Below, piece after piece: positions 44,351-54,006 of a stretch of 64,000 nucleotides of DNA. Source of the stretch: JAWLAT01 sp041395325 (GTDB lineage: Bacteria; Pseudomonadota; Gammaproteobacteria; Xanthomonadales; SZUA-5). The notes under the pieces were generated by a model, which saw only the letters and a program-made list of their open reading frames with translations, did no database searches and had not been told where the DNA came from. Numbering within the stretch: position 1 is the stretch's first letter; the number at the start of each line of letters is the position of its first letter. A program made the translations under genes and the position numbers. The DNA lies in the NCBI GenBank assembly GCA_041395325.1, contig JAWLAT010000004.1, forward strand, positions 1-64,000, given 5' to 3'.

Positions 44351-45286
44351 ATGTCAGTCACGGACCACGGCATCAGCACGATCGACACCGGCTTCTTCCG
44401 TCCGAACTTCGATGCCGCCTATCTGCTGGTCGAGCAGGGCCGCGCTGCCTTCATCGACTGCGGCTTGAACAGTTCGGTACCGCGCTTGTTGCAGGCACTG
44501 GCAGAGCAGGGGCTGGACGTCTCGGCCGTGGACTGGCTGATCCTGACCCACATTCATCTGGACCACGCGGGTGGCGCTGGCGAACTGCTGGCCGCACTGC
44601 CGAATGCGCGGCTGGTCGTGCATCCGCGCGGTCAGCGCCACATGATCGATCCCACGGCGCTGGTGGCCGGTGCCACCGCCGTTTACGGCGCCGAGGAAGT
44701 GCAGCGTACCTACGGTGAGCTGCGCCCGATTCCGGCCGAGCGCATCGATGTGGCGAACGACGGTCATGTCGTGGATCTGGCTGGCCGGCCGCTGCTGTGC
44801 CTGGACAGTCCCGGTCACGCGCGTCACCACATCGTGATTTACGACGAGCGCAGCCGCAGCTTCTTCAGCGGCGACAGCTTCGGGCTGTCCTATCGCGAAC
44901 TGGACGGCCCCAATGGCATCTACATTTTGCCCACGACCACGCCGGTGCAGTTCGAACCCGAGGCGCTGAAAGCGACGATCCAGCGGATGCTCTCCTACAA
45001 CCCGCTGCAGATCTGTCTGACCCACTACGGCCCCGTCAGCGCGCCCGAACGGCTGGCGGAGGCGCTGCTGACGCAAATCGATGCAATGGTGGCGATCGCC
45101 CGCCAGCACGCCGACGACGCCGACCGCCACTACCGCATTTGCGCCGATCTGGCTGCGTTGTACGTGTCCCGTGCGGGTGCGACCGGTCACCGGCTATCGG
45201 ATGATCAGGTTCGCGAGTTGCTGGCGATGGACATCGAGCTGAACGCTCAGGGGCTGGGTGTTTGGCTGGATCGCGGTCAGCCTTGA
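44351..45286 (+). CDS. MBL-fold metallohydrolase
   Basis: The 311-residue protein has the metallo-beta-lactamase signature THIHLDHAGG with ligands His67, His69, Asp71 and His72, then DSPGHARHH and SGDSFG, the usual second-metal sites, and LTHYGP. About 80 C-terminal residues are helical. It belongs to the glyoxalase II-like side of the superfamily; the substrate is not predictable. It is divergent from the glycan operon across 139 bp that must hold both promoters. Confidence 0.85.
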   Translation: MSVTDHGISTIDTGFFRPNFDAAYLLVEQGRAAFIDCGLNSSVPRLLQALAEQGLDVSAVDWLILTHIHLDHAGGAGELLAALPNARLVVHPRGQRHMIDPTALVAGATAVYGAEEVQRTYGELRPIPAERIDVANDGHVVDLAGRPLLCLDSPGHARHHIVIYDERSRSFFSGDSFGLSYRELDGPNGIYILPTTTPVQFEPEALKATIQRMLSYNPLQICLTHYGPVSAPERLAEALLTQIDAMVAIARQHADDADRHYRICADLAALYVSRAGATGHRLSDDQVRELLAMDIELNAQGLGVWLDRGQP

Positions 45287-45919
45287 GTTGGGGCAAGTCA
45301 CTTTGAGCAGCCAGCGGCTTGCCAGCACCGAACGGGCTTCCCGCTTCATCTGGGGGCACTCTGACAGGGTCAATCCCATGAATGCGGGGTTTCAGCATGG
45401 GGTGGCCGGGCTCAGACTGGCCGCGCTCCTGCACTGCGCAGGTTGACAGGCCAACCGCCGCTGGGCAAGGGCGCCTCTGGAGTGCGGTTTCGGTAGGGCA
45501 CTGTCTACTGCTGCAGGACGCGTCGCTGGTGCCTGGCTGCGTGGTCTCGTCCCACCCGGACCGTGCCTCCAGCGGCGCGTCGGCAGGGGTGTCTGCTGCA
45601 TCGCGGTGGGAGCCGTATTGAAGTACCGCCTCGTTGCGGTCGCTGCAAAGCCGCTCAACACAAAGGACACCAAGGACACGAAGGAAAGCCAATGAACTGG
45701 AGTGGGACGCAGTCCGCCCTGCGGCACAGTCGCAGAGAGAACCAGGCCGACGAGCGACGCCAGCGACCTACCCATTCCTGCTTTGGTGTCGGAGCCTGTG
45801 GTTCCTTTGGAATTGGCCGCAACTCCGAGAGATCTAGTTCATGACCAATCTGATTGTCTTCTTTGGCTTTCCTTTGTGTCCTTGGTGTCCTTCGTGTTGA
45901 AACGTCCTGATCAGAAAGC
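45287..45919. other. 633-bp intergenic region without supported gene
   Basis: Short frames here lack ribosome sites and family motifs. The right half (45656-45899) is the inverted-repeat element described separately. The left half (45287-45655) shows no hairpin terminator or clear promoter; it is somewhat less GC-rich in patches. I see nothing else to annotate. Confidence 0.6.
45656..45899. repeat. 244-bp element bounded by 37-bp inverted repeats
   Basis: A 37-base arm at 45656-45692 (CAACACAAAGGACACCAAGG and on) is mirrored at 45863-45899, differing only by an A/G exchange at two sites. The arms are internally repetitive (AAGGACAC units). The 170 bp between them have no credible gene. A MITE-like or dispersed intergenic element is likely; similar GGACAC-rich arms recur in other proteobacterial genomes as far as I recall. 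Confidence 0.75.
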
Positions 45920-46633
45920 TCACGTAGACCCTGCCGGAGACACCGCCGTCGTCCGCCCACCACGCAACCCGGTCCACAGCGTCGCGCCGATGACCAGCAC
46001 CGAGATGGCCAGCCACAGCAGGCCCCAGAACTGGGTGAAGCCGCCGAATTCCTCGGCCAGCATCCGGGCGTCCGAGCGCAGGTGGGCGCGCAGCAGTGTG
46101 TCGGAGATGATGTCGGCCGGGGCGTAGAGCATGCTTGATATGCCGACCACCTTCAGCACCTGATCGTTGAGCCAGGCGCCGCCCCAGCGGGCGGTGATCG
46201 CCAGGCAGGCAGCCGCACCGAGTGAAAACACCAGCGCAAAGCTGTTGCGCGCAAACCAGAGGGCGGTCACCAGCAGCAAGACGGCCAGCAGGCCTGTCCA
46301 CCAGCCGTCACGGCGTGAGCCGCGGGCGAGCAGGAACAACACGCAGCCGAACAGCAGTGAGCCCAGATAGCCGGCGCTGAGGATCAGAAAGCGACTGCCA
46401 CCGCGCGACAGCACCATGCCGCCCTGATTGCTGCTCAGTTCCAGTGACACCACCTCGCCGCCGGTGATGATCGTCATCAGCGCATGCGAGAGTTCGTGGA
46501 AGAGCACGATCAGGATCTTCAACGGCGCCAGCCAGGGACTGGTCCACAGCCAGATCAGCGCGATCGCCGTCAACAGCACGGTGAGCAGATCTGACCAGGG
46601 AAAACGCGAAGTGACGGTGGGAGCGGTCGACAT
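45920..46633 (-). CDS. M50B-like membrane metalloprotease
   Basis: The 237-residue membrane protein has HELSH at residues 46-50, a zinc-binding HExxH inside a hydrophobic helix, and about six predicted helices. A later acidic ligand may be in NDQVLK or the PADIISD loop. It resembles the M50B family of small site-2 protease relatives seen in bacteria and plants. The substrate is unknown. Its gene ends beside the inverted-repeat element. Confidence 0.8.
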   Translation of the reverse strand: MSTAPTVTSRFPWSDLLTVLLTAIALIWLWTSPWLAPLKILIVLFHELSHALMTIITGGEVVSLELSSNQGGMVLSRGGSRFLILSAGYLGSLLFGCVLFLLARGSRRDGWWTGLLAVLLLVTALWFARNSFALVFSLGAAACLAITARWGGAWLNDQVLKVVGISSMLYAPADIISDTLLRAHLRSDARMLAEEFGGFTQFWGLLWLAISVLVIGATLWTGLRGGRTTAVSPAGST

Positions 46634-46846
46634 GATCGGAGTCTACTGCAGGGTCTGCCGGATGCCGGAGACGGGTTGGACACTGAGTGCAGTCGCGAAG
46701 CACTTGCATCTTCTGCAAAGGGCCCCATCATTGCCGGTCTGGTTGGCAGCGAGGTCCTTGATGATCGCTTTCTCACCCATGTTTGCCGTCTCACACCGTC
46801 AGGCCACCGACCGCTGCGGTCGGGGTTTGCATGCGGGAGTGCGGCC

Positions 46847-47407
46847 ATGGGCATGAGTCTGCTGCCCAACCGTTTTCAGCAGCTGATGGGCCTGTACACC
46901 AGCAGCTTCGACCTGCTCACGCGGATGGTCGACCTGCAGTCGCTGGAACTGGGTCGATATCACTCGCACATCGCCGAGCATCCGACGCTGGTGCTCGATG
47001 TGCTGGGCAAGGCGCCGTATACGACTTTCCTGCGCCTGACTCACCAGTTGCCTGAAGGCGAAGAATCCGAGCCCTGCGCCTTCCTGCGGGTTTACCACGA
47101 CGCCCGCCAGGCCGAGGTCACGCACTGTCGCTACCACAAGATCCTGCACCGGCTGTTCCTGCCGCAGACGCCGGCCAGAGCCATCGCCGACCATCGCCTG
47201 CGGATGAACGTCTTCTGCGAGAAATGGCTCAACTATCTGCTCGACCTGGGTCACGGTCGCGCCACGCTCACCTGGCATTCGGATATTCCCGAGGATCTGC
47301 TGGAAGCCTCGCCGGTTGATGACGACTGGTGGCTGGAGGAGGATCGTCGGCTGCTGCGTCCGCCGGTGCGGCGGGCACGGCGAAGTACGCCGGCGCTGGA
47401 GGACTGA
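46847..47407 (+). CDS. DUF1249 family protein (YqiB-like)
   Basis: This 186-residue soluble protein contains YTTFLRLTHQLP, LRVYHDARQAEVTHCRYHKI and VFCEKWLNYLLDLGHG, the core of DUF1249, which includes E. coli YqiB. No activity is established. The start at 46847 is set by GGGAG seven bases upstream; a longer frame from 46676 lacks conservation. The C-terminal 35 residues are Arg-rich and probably disordered. Confidence 0.85.
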   Translation: MGMSLLPNRFQQLMGLYTSSFDLLTRMVDLQSLELGRYHSHIAEHPTLVLDVLGKAPYTTFLRLTHQLPEGEESEPCAFLRVYHDARQAEVTHCRYHKILHRLFLPQTPARAIADHRLRMNVFCEKWLNYLLDLGHGRATLTWHSDIPEDLLEASPVDDDWWLEEDRRLLRPPVRRARRSTPALED

Positions 47408-47449
47408 TCCGGTGCGTACGCACCCGGCAACCGGAGGCCTGCGGTCACC

Positions 47450-48715
47450 GTGACGGGCGTGGCGCGCAGTGATGTGCTGATCCTGGGCGCTGGCGTCATC
47501 GGCCTGTCCTGCGCCTGGCAGCTGTTGCGGGCCGGTCGTTCGGTGCGGGTCATCGATCGCTTGGGCCCCGGTGCCGGCAGCTCGCACGGCAACTGCGGCA
47601 CGATCACTCCCAGTCACGCGCCCCCGCTGGCCGAGCCGGGCGTCATCGCCAAGGCGCTGCGCTGGATGTGGCAGGCCGATGCGCCGCTGTACATCAAGCC
47701 GCGCTGGGATCCGGCGCTGTGGTCGTGGCTGCTGCGCTTTGCGCGGCAATGCCGGGCGGCTGAGGTTGAGCGGGTCGGTGCGCATCGGGCCCGGCTGCTG
47801 CTGCGCTCACAGGCCCTGCTGGAGAGTTTCCTGGCCGAGACCGGCATCGACTGCGAGTACCGCAGCGAAGGTCTGCTCTATGTGTTTCGTGATGCCGCGT
47901 CGCTGGACGAGTACGCCGCCCTGCCGGTGCAACTGGCTGCGCTGGGATTGCGGGCGGAACTGATCGACGCGGCGTCGGTGCAGCAGCTGGAACCGGCACT
48001 GCGTCCCGGCATGGCCGGTGGTCTGCTGCATGCGCAGGATGCCCATCTGCGACCGGACCGGCTGGTCGCCGGACTGGCCGAGCAGGTGCGCGCGCTGGGT
48101 GGGATCATCGATGCGCCGGCCGAGGCGGTGGGCTTCGAACGCCAGCGCGGTCGGATTGTCGGTGCCTGGCTGCGCGATGGTCGCCGCATGCTGGCCGGGG
48201 AAACGGTCTGCGCGCTGGGGGCCTGGTGCCCGCAGCTGCTGCGTCAGCTGGATCTGGCTGTGCCGGTGCAGCCGGGCAAAGGCTATTCGATCACCTACAC
48301 ACGGCCACAGCATTGCCCGCAGCGGCCGCTGGTGCTGAAGGAGCGCAGTGTCTGCGTCACGACCTGGGGCAGCGGCTATCGGCTCGGCAGCACGATGGAG
48401 TTCTCCGGCTACGACGACAGCCTCAACGAACAGCGGCTGGGCGCGCTGGAGCGGGCCGCGCAGGAGTATCTGCAGGAGCCCCTGGGTGCGCAGGTGCAGG
48501 AGCGCTGGCATGGCTGGCGGCCGATGACGCCGGACGACCTGCCGTTGATCGGTGCGGCGCCCGGCCTGCAAGGACTCTGGCTCGCCACCGGTCATGGCAT
48601 GCTCGGTGTGAGCATGTCGGCGGCCACTGGGCTGCTGATCCGGCAGCTGCTGACCGGAGAGGCGCCGGATCTGGACGTGGCCCCGTTTGCGCCGTCGCGT
48701 TGGCAGGGTGCCTGA
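47450..48715 (+). CDS. FAD-dependent D-amino acid dehydrogenase-like oxidoreductase
   Basis: The 421-residue flavoprotein opens with the FAD-binding motif VLILGAGVIGLSCAW (residues 9-23), carries SHGNCGTITPSHAPPLAEPG as in DadA, and closes with MTPDDLPLIGAAPGL and ATGHGMLGVSMS, the DAO-family C-terminal dinucleotide contact. DadA oxidises D-amino acids to keto acids and feeds the respiratory chain; the exact substrate here is open (D-amino acid or hydroxyproline). The start is GTG 47450. It lies 42 bp after the DUF1249 gene. Confidence 0.85.
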   Translation: MTGVARSDVLILGAGVIGLSCAWQLLRAGRSVRVIDRLGPGAGSSHGNCGTITPSHAPPLAEPGVIAKALRWMWQADAPLYIKPRWDPALWSWLLRFARQCRAAEVERVGAHRARLLLRSQALLESFLAETGIDCEYRSEGLLYVFRDAASLDEYAALPVQLAALGLRAELIDAASVQQLEPALRPGMAGGLLHAQDAHLRPDRLVAGLAEQVRALGGIIDAPAEAVGFERQRGRIVGAWLRDGRRMLAGETVCALGAWCPQLLRQLDLAVPVQPGKGYSITYTRPQHCPQRPLVLKERSVCVTTWGSGYRLGSTMEFSGYDDSLNEQRLGALERAAQEYLQEPLGAQVQERWHGWRPMTPDDLPLIGAAPGLQGLWLATGHGMLGVSMSAATGLLIRQLLTGEAPDLDVAPFAPSRWQGA

Positions 48716-48807
48716 GCCGCGCCGCTCGGCAGGCCCACCAACGATTCCAGTATCCAAATCGCCCTGTTCGTCGTTTCGGACAAGGCCATCCAAGTGGGGA
48801 GTGAGGC

Positions 48808-50175
48808 ATGAGTCAGGACAGCGCCGAGCGCTTTGATTACATCGTTCTGGGCGCCGGTTCAGGTGGGTTGGGCAGCGCCTTTCGCGCCGCCCGTCATGGG
48901 GCGAAGGTCGCGCTGATCGAGCGCGGTGTGGTCGGCGGGACCTGCGTCAACGTCGGCTGCGTGCCGAAGAAGGCGATGTGGTACCTGGCCGAAGCCGTCG
49001 AGCAGATCGAAATGGCGCGGCAGTATGGCTTCGATGTGCACGCCGGTCAGGTCGACTGGGCCCACTTCGTGACCGAGCGGGAGGCCTACATCGGCCGGAT
49101 TCATGGCTCCTATGACCGCCGCCTGGCGGCTGCCGACATCACCCGCATCAGCGGTCATGCGCGATTGGCCGGCCACGGCGAAGTCGAGGTCGATGGTCGG
49201 CGCCTGCACGCGCCCCACATCCTGCTGGCCACTGGCGGACGGGCGGTGCATCTGGACGTGCCCGGGGCCGAGCGGGCCATCGACTCCGATGGCTTCTTTG
49301 CCCTGCGCGCGCAGCCGCGCCGTGTCGCACTGATCGGTTCGGGCTATATCGCGGTCGAACTGGCTGGCGTCTTTGCCGCGCTGGGTTCGGAAGTGGCGGT
49401 CATCGTCCGAGGCCCGCGTCTGCTCAGCCATTTCGACGAAGAACTGGGCCTGGTGCTGAGTGAGCGGCTGGCCGAGCAGGGTATCCGGGTGCTCACCGGC
49501 TGCCCGGTCGCGGCACTGGAAGCTGCTGACGAGGACGCCACGACGATTCGATTGAGTGGCGGCGAAGCGGTCGGTCCTTTCGACTGTGTGATCCAGGCCA
49601 TCGGGCGCCGCCCCAACAGTGATGACATCGGCCTGGAACACACGGCGGTACGCACCGATGCCGCCGGCCACGTACTGGTGAACGAGTGGCAGGACAGCGA
49701 TGAGCCGGGCGTTCATGCGCTGGGCGATCTGACCGGACCGATCGCGCTGACGCCGGTGGCCATCGCACAAGGGCGGCAATTGGCCGACCGGCTGTTCGGT
49801 GGTCGCGAGGACGCTCGGTTCGATCCGCAGATGGTGCCCAGCGTGGTCTTCTCGCACCCGCCGGTGGCCACCGTGGGATTGAGCGAGGCGGCCGCGGTGG
49901 AATGCCACGGCCGCGAAGCGGTCAAGGTCTACCGCAGCCGCTTCACGCCGATGCAATGGTCATTGGCCGGTCGGCGCGAGTCGCAGACCTTCATGAAAAT
50001 GATCTGCGTCGGTCCCGAGGAGCGGGTCATCGGCCTGCATCTGATCGGCCCGGGTGTGGACGAGATGCTGCAGGGCTTCGCGGTGGCAATCCGCATGGGC
50101 GCTCGCAAGGCCGATTTCGACGCCACTGTGGCCATCCATCCCACCTCCAGCGAGGAGGTGGTGCTGTTCAGTTGA
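48808..50175 (+). CDS. gor: Glutathione-disulfide reductase
   Basis: The 455-residue flavoenzyme has the redox pair in GGTCVNVGCVPKK (Cys46, Cys51), an N-terminal FAD motif (YIVLGAGSGGLGSAF), the NAD(P) motif VALIGSGYIAVELAGV, and the dimer-domain active-site end AIHPTSSEE. It regenerates reduced glutathione using NADPH. Two close relatives (mercuric reductase, trypanothione reductase) are excluded by the overall match and the absence of extra Cys. The end overlaps the convergent dioxygenase by eight bases. Confidence 0.93.
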   Translation: MSQDSAERFDYIVLGAGSGGLGSAFRAARHGAKVALIERGVVGGTCVNVGCVPKKAMWYLAEAVEQIEMARQYGFDVHAGQVDWAHFVTEREAYIGRIHGSYDRRLAAADITRISGHARLAGHGEVEVDGRRLHAPHILLATGGRAVHLDVPGAERAIDSDGFFALRAQPRRVALIGSGYIAVELAGVFAALGSEVAVIVRGPRLLSHFDEELGLVLSERLAEQGIRVLTGCPVAALEAADEDATTIRLSGGEAVGPFDCVIQAIGRRPNSDDIGLEHTAVRTDAAGHVLVNEWQDSDEPGVHALGDLTGPIALTPVAIAQGRQLADRLFGGREDARFDPQMVPSVVFSHPPVATVGLSEAAAVECHGREAVKVYRSRFTPMQWSLAGRRESQTFMKMICVGPEERVIGLHLIGPGVDEMLQGFAVAIRMGARKADFDATVAIHPTSSEEVVLFS

Positions 50176-50974
50176 GCGTGGCTTCGGTGCTGCCGAACAC
50201 GTAGCTGTCCATCGCCAGGATGCGGTGCGTGATGTCGCCGCGCAACACCGAATTGCGGCTGTGTCCTTCCGGTGCAGCACCAAGGGCGAAGTACAGCGGC
50301 AGCAGGTGCTCGATGGTCGGATGGGCACGGCGTGCCTGCGGTGCCTGCTGCAGGCAGTCGAGCAGCTGCTCGCGAGCATCGGCCAGCACTGCAGCCGCCA
50401 TCCAGTCGGCAAATTCGCGGACGTAGTCCATGTCCGCTCGCGGCTGCCGGAACTCGCCGAGGTTGTGGGTCAGGCTGCCGGAGCCGATCAGCAGCACCCG
50501 TTCTGCGGCCAGCGGCTGCAGCAGGCGACCGAGGTGGAAGGCGCCAGCCGGGTCCAGCCCGACCGGCATCGACAGCGGCACCACCGGGATATCCGCCTCG
50601 GCGTAGAGCCAGCGCAGCGGGACCCAGACGCCGTGGTCCAGTCCACGCGTCGGATCGACCTGCACCGGTACCCGTTGCGCCTGCAGCAAGGTCGCAATCT
50701 CCTCGGCCAATGGCGGATCACCCGGTGCCGAGTACTGCAGTTGGTAGAGCTGCGGGTCGAAGCCGGCGAAATCGTGGATGGTGGTCGGTCGTGTCGCGCC
50801 TCCGACCACCACGCCGCGACTCATCCAGTGCGGGGACAGCGCGACGATGGCGCGGGGGCGCGGCAGCTGTTGGCCCAGTGCGCTCAACCCCGCGCCCGCC
50901 GTGCCCGGGGCCAGGGCGTAGTCGGGTGCGCCGTGGGATAGGAACAGGCTGGGCAGGCGCGGGGCAGTGTTCAT
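50168..50974 (-). CDS. DODA-type class III extradiol dioxygenase
   Basis: The 268-residue protein matches the LigB-superfamily DODA type (E. coli YgiD): SLFLSHGAP near the start, VALSPHWMSRG, GLDHGVWVPL and GSGSLTHNLGEF, which hold the metal-binding His residues. YgiD-like enzymes open catechol rings such as 4,5-DOPA; the natural substrate here is unknown. The start at 50974 leaves one base after the DoxX stop. It likely shares a transcript with the DoxX gene. Confidence 0.88.
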   Translation of the reverse strand: MNTAPRLPSLFLSHGAPDYALAPGTAGAGLSALGQQLPRPRAIVALSPHWMSRGVVVGGATRPTTIHDFAGFDPQLYQLQYSAPGDPPLAEEIATLLQAQRVPVQVDPTRGLDHGVWVPLRWLYAEADIPVVPLSMPVGLDPAGAFHLGRLLQPLAAERVLLIGSGSLTHNLGEFRQPRADMDYVREFADWMAAAVLADAREQLLDCLQQAPQARRAHPTIEHLLPLYFALGAAPEGHSRNSVLRGDITHRILAMDSYVFGSTEATLN

Positions 50975-50975
50975 C

Positions 50976-51419
50976 TCAGGCGCTCCGCGACCACCAGCCA
51001 TCGACCGAGCCGCGCCCGGCGCCGCTGAAGACCAGCGACAGCGCAGCGGCCAACAGGGCCAGAGCAAACTCGTAGCCGTTGTTGCTCATGAACAGACCAT
51101 GGCTGATGTGCACGCTCAGGATCGCCACCACCATCGTGAAGGCCAGCGCGGCCGCGGCGGGCCGGGTCAGCAGGCCGAGCAACAGAGCGATGCCGCCGAA
51201 GAACTCGGCCGAGCCGGCCAGCAGGGCCATCAACCAGCCCGGTGACAGGCCGATCGAGTCCATCCATTGGCCGGTGCCCTGCAGGCCATAGCCGCCGAAC
51301 CAGCCGAACAGTTTCTGGCTGCCATGGGCGGCGAAGATCACGCCCACCGGCACGCGCAGCAACAACGGTGCCCAGTCCGGGCGGGTTTGCAGCAGACGCT
51401 GGAGAAAGTTGGAACGCAT
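50976..51419 (-). CDS. DoxX family membrane protein
   Basis: The 147-residue protein has four membrane helices and the DoxX pattern LLLRVPVGVIFAAHGSQKLFGWFGGYG and FFGGIALLLGLLTRPAAAAL. DoxX proteins are linked to thiosulfate:quinone oxidoreductase in archaea and to stress tolerance in bacteria; the latter fits here. Start at 51419 (MRSNFLQRLL). It sits one base from the dioxygenase gene, a pairing often seen in proteobacteria. Confidence 0.9.
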   Translation of the reverse strand: MRSNFLQRLLQTRPDWAPLLLRVPVGVIFAAHGSQKLFGWFGGYGLQGTGQWMDSIGLSPGWLMALLAGSAEFFGGIALLLGLLTRPAAAALAFTMVVAILSVHISHGLFMSNNGYEFALALLAAALSLVFSGAGRGSVDGWWSRSA

Positions 51420-51530
51420 GTCGTACTCCTGGCGGCCAGTGGCCGTGATGTGTAGCGACGTACGATAAATGGCGTCATGGGCGAGATAAATCGGGTTTTC
51501 GGCAACGTATTGTTGTCGATATTGGAACAA

Positions 51531-52742
51531 TCACCGGAGCTGCGGGTCTGCTTCCAGGCGCCGATGCAGCAGGCCAAAGCACAACAGGCAAAGCAGCGCC
51601 AGCCCGGCACCCAGTTGGAAGCAGGCAGCCGGACCGGCCTGACTCCAGGCCACACCCGCCAGCACGCTGGCCAGCAGCAGAGCGGCCCCATTGACCAGAT
51701 GCAACAGGCCGAAGGCCGTGCCGCGCAACTCGCCCGGGGCGACATCGGCCACCCAGCGAGCCAGCAGCCCCTGCGTGGCGCCCAGGTGCAGGCCCCAGAT
51801 CAACACCGCCAGCGCCAGCACCGGCAGACTCGGTGCCCAGGCCAGCAGCAGGTCGGCCAGCAACAGCAGCACCAGCCCGCCAGCAAACAGCCAGCGGCGA
51901 TCGATGCGGTCGGACAGACTGCCCAGCGGATAGGCACTGAGGGCGTAGCTGAGGTTCAGCAGCACCAGCACCAGCGGCAACCACAGCAGCGGCAATCCGG
52001 CGTCCTGGGCGCGCAGGATCAGGAAGGCCTCGCTGAAACGCGCCAGCGAGTACAGCGCCGACAGCAGCAGCAAGGTCGAGTAGGCGGCCGGCAACTGGGC
52101 CAGGGCCGCTCGGCGCAGGGGCCAGCGCAACGGCTGCCGTGACTTCGGCCGGTCGGGTTCGCGCACCGCCAGCAAGACCAGCAGGGCGGCCAATACGGCC
52201 GGAATGGCGGCCAGCCAGAACACGCTGACGAAGTCGTTGGCCAGCCAGGCCATCAGCGCGATCGCCAGCAGCGGCCCGAGGAAGGCGCCGGTGGTGTCCA
52301 GGGCCTGGCGCAGGCCATAGGCGGCGCCACGCAGTTCCGGTGGGGTGATGTCGGCGATCAGCGCATCGCGAGGCGCACCGCGGATGCCCTTGCCGATCCG
52401 GTCGACCACCCGCGCGCCCAGGATCCAGCCGGCGGTCGGTGCCAGCGGAAAGATCGGCTTGGCCAGCGCCGCCAGGCCATAGCCGAGCGCAGCCAGCCAC
52501 TTGCGTCGACCCCACCAGTCGCTCAGCGCGCCAGAGAGCAGCTTGCAGACGGCGGCGGTGAGCTCGGCCAGCCCTTCGATCAGCCCCACCAGCCACATCG
52601 ACGCGCCCATACCGACCACCAGATAGGCCGGCAGCAGCGCGTGCACCAGTTCGGAGGACACATCCATCAGCAGGGAGACCCAGCCGAGGGTCCAGATGGT
52701 GGTCGGCAAGGCGCGCCAGCGACCGCGGCGAGTCGGCGTCAT
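51531..52742 (-). CDS. MFS transporter
   Basis: The 403-residue protein has 12 membrane helices with the MFS loop-2 motif GALSDWWGRRKW and a related loop in DRIGKGIRGAPRDALIAD. The latter resembles MFS members of unknown substrate next to metal or drug exporters. It is coupled by a four-base ATGA overlap to hutD, but no histidine-degradation gene is in the window, so a link to that pathway is uncertain. Confidence 0.88.
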   Translation of the reverse strand: MTPTRRGRWRALPTTIWTLGWVSLLMDVSSELVHALLPAYLVVGMGASMWLVGLIEGLAELTAAVCKLLSGALSDWWGRRKWLAALGYGLAALAKPIFPLAPTAGWILGARVVDRIGKGIRGAPRDALIADITPPELRGAAYGLRQALDTTGAFLGPLLAIALMAWLANDFVSVFWLAAIPAVLAALLVLLAVREPDRPKSRQPLRWPLRRAALAQLPAAYSTLLLLSALYSLARFSEAFLILRAQDAGLPLLWLPLVLVLLNLSYALSAYPLGSLSDRIDRRWLFAGGLVLLLLADLLLAWAPSLPVLALAVLIWGLHLGATQGLLARWVADVAPGELRGTAFGLLHLVNGAALLLASVLAGVAWSQAGPAACFQLGAGLALLCLLCFGLLHRRLEADPQLR

Positions 52743-53344
52743 TGGGATGATGACTCCCTGCGCTGGGGCAGCGACATCACCCACAGCGTGCCCTCGCCGC
52801 GCAGGGACAGCGTGGATCCGACCACCAGATCGCCCGCCTGCAGCGGTCCCGCGGGGTTCTGTGCCCAGCCATCCCGCAGGTACGCCGCCAGTTGGCAGCC
52901 TGCCGGCGCCTGCGCCTGCCAGTCACCGGCCAAGGTCTGGTTTCGCAACTCGGCCGATCCGAGACTGGCGCGCCACATCAGATTGAAGTCACGCGTGGGA
53001 CCGTCCAACAACTGACAGTCCGGCGCGGGTGAGCCAGCGAAGTCGATTCGCGGCCGCGTCGCGTCCACCGTGACCGTGCGATCGGGCCATCGCAGGGTCA
53101 TGCCTGGGCCATCGAGCAGCATCAACACACGGTCGATGCCGTCGAAAGCCGAGAACGGGCCGTCGGCTTCGATTCGAGCAATCGAGATGCGCCAGTCGAA
53201 TTTCGTCAGGCCCGCACCGGGCGGCCAGCAGGCCAGTTCGGTGGTGCTGCCGCCACCGTTCTTCCACGGCATCGTCGGCGCATGGATGGCGTGTATCAGT
53301 CTCACGTGGCAAGGTCCGGTCGGCACGTTCTCGATGTGCGTCAT
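52739..53344 (-). CDS. hutD: HutD family protein
   Basis: HutD is a cupin-like accessory of histidine utilisation with proposed regulatory function. The 201 residues contain MPWKNGGGSTTELACWPPGA (residues 25-44), FDWRISIARIEADGPFSAF and RVLMLLDGPGMTL, which define the family. The start at 53344 (MTHIENVP) begins just before the fold. No hutHUIG genes are in view, so it may act outside that pathway or the cluster lies elsewhere. Confidence 0.85.
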   Translation of the reverse strand: MTHIENVPTGPCHVRLIHAIHAPTMPWKNGGGSTTELACWPPGAGLTKFDWRISIARIEADGPFSAFDGIDRVLMLLDGPGMTLRWPDRTVTVDATRPRIDFAGSPAPDCQLLDGPTRDFNLMWRASLGSAELRNQTLAGDWQAQAPAGCQLAAYLRDGWAQNPAGPLQAGDLVVGSTLSLRGEGTLWVMSLPQRRESSSQ

Positions 53345-53471
53345 GTTGCGCGAATTGGTGCTCGACCGCAGCACCTGGTTCGCTGACGCCAACGAGCGCG
53401 GAGAGGCCATGCGCGGCAACCTATGGCACGGCACGCCTGGTGCTGCCGATCGCTCAATCCACGGAATCCAA

Positions 53472-53801
53472 ATGGCTGAACTGATCCAGTTGGTGAAGGC
53501 ACTGCCCATCGGGGACCTGTCTGAAGAGGTATTCAAGCAGGTGGTGTTGGCACTGGAGGCATCCGTGTCGGCCAAGGAAGTCACGGATGCGATCGAACTG
53601 CTGCTGTATCGAAGCCACCTCGATTCCGGGCAGGTCCAGTGCTTGTGTCGCTCTAGGGCGGTCCAGCAGTCGTCAGGCGCGAAACTGGCGCTGCAGCGGT
53701 ACGTGCGGGCAATGTCCTACCGTGCGAGCGAGCAAGCCTGGGCAGGTCGAAATCCATGGCTGGTTGCGCTGCAACTGCTCGGCAACAGTGTCGGGGCCTG
53801 A
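53472..53801 (+). CDS. Hypothetical helical protein
   Basis: A 109-residue frame (MAELIQLVKALPIGDLSEEV onward) with amphipathic helices and no membrane segment or motif I know. The start at 53472 is preferred because a purine-rich site (ACGGA) lies eight bases before it; an upstream Met at 53409 has its Shine-Dalgarno-like run too close. Coding is plausible from composition only. Confidence 0.5.
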   Translation: MAELIQLVKALPIGDLSEEVFKQVVLALEASVSAKEVTDAIELLLYRSHLDSGQVQCLCRSRAVQQSSGAKLALQRYVRAMSYRASEQAWAGRNPWLVALQLLGNSVGA

Positions 53802-54006
53802 CCTTTCCCCCTCAAGGCGGTCGTCCATGACTGGACTTCCTGAAGTTAAACAGACGTCCGACCATGCCGCTGGTCAGCGTGCGCATCAGGCGATGATCTT
53901 GCGGTTCGGCCAGATCGATTTCCAGCGGCCTGGCTGGTGCAGGTCCAGTCGAAGTCAAACGGGTCAGTCAGGTCGGGTTCCTCCAACCCCTATTGCCGGA
54001 TTGTCC

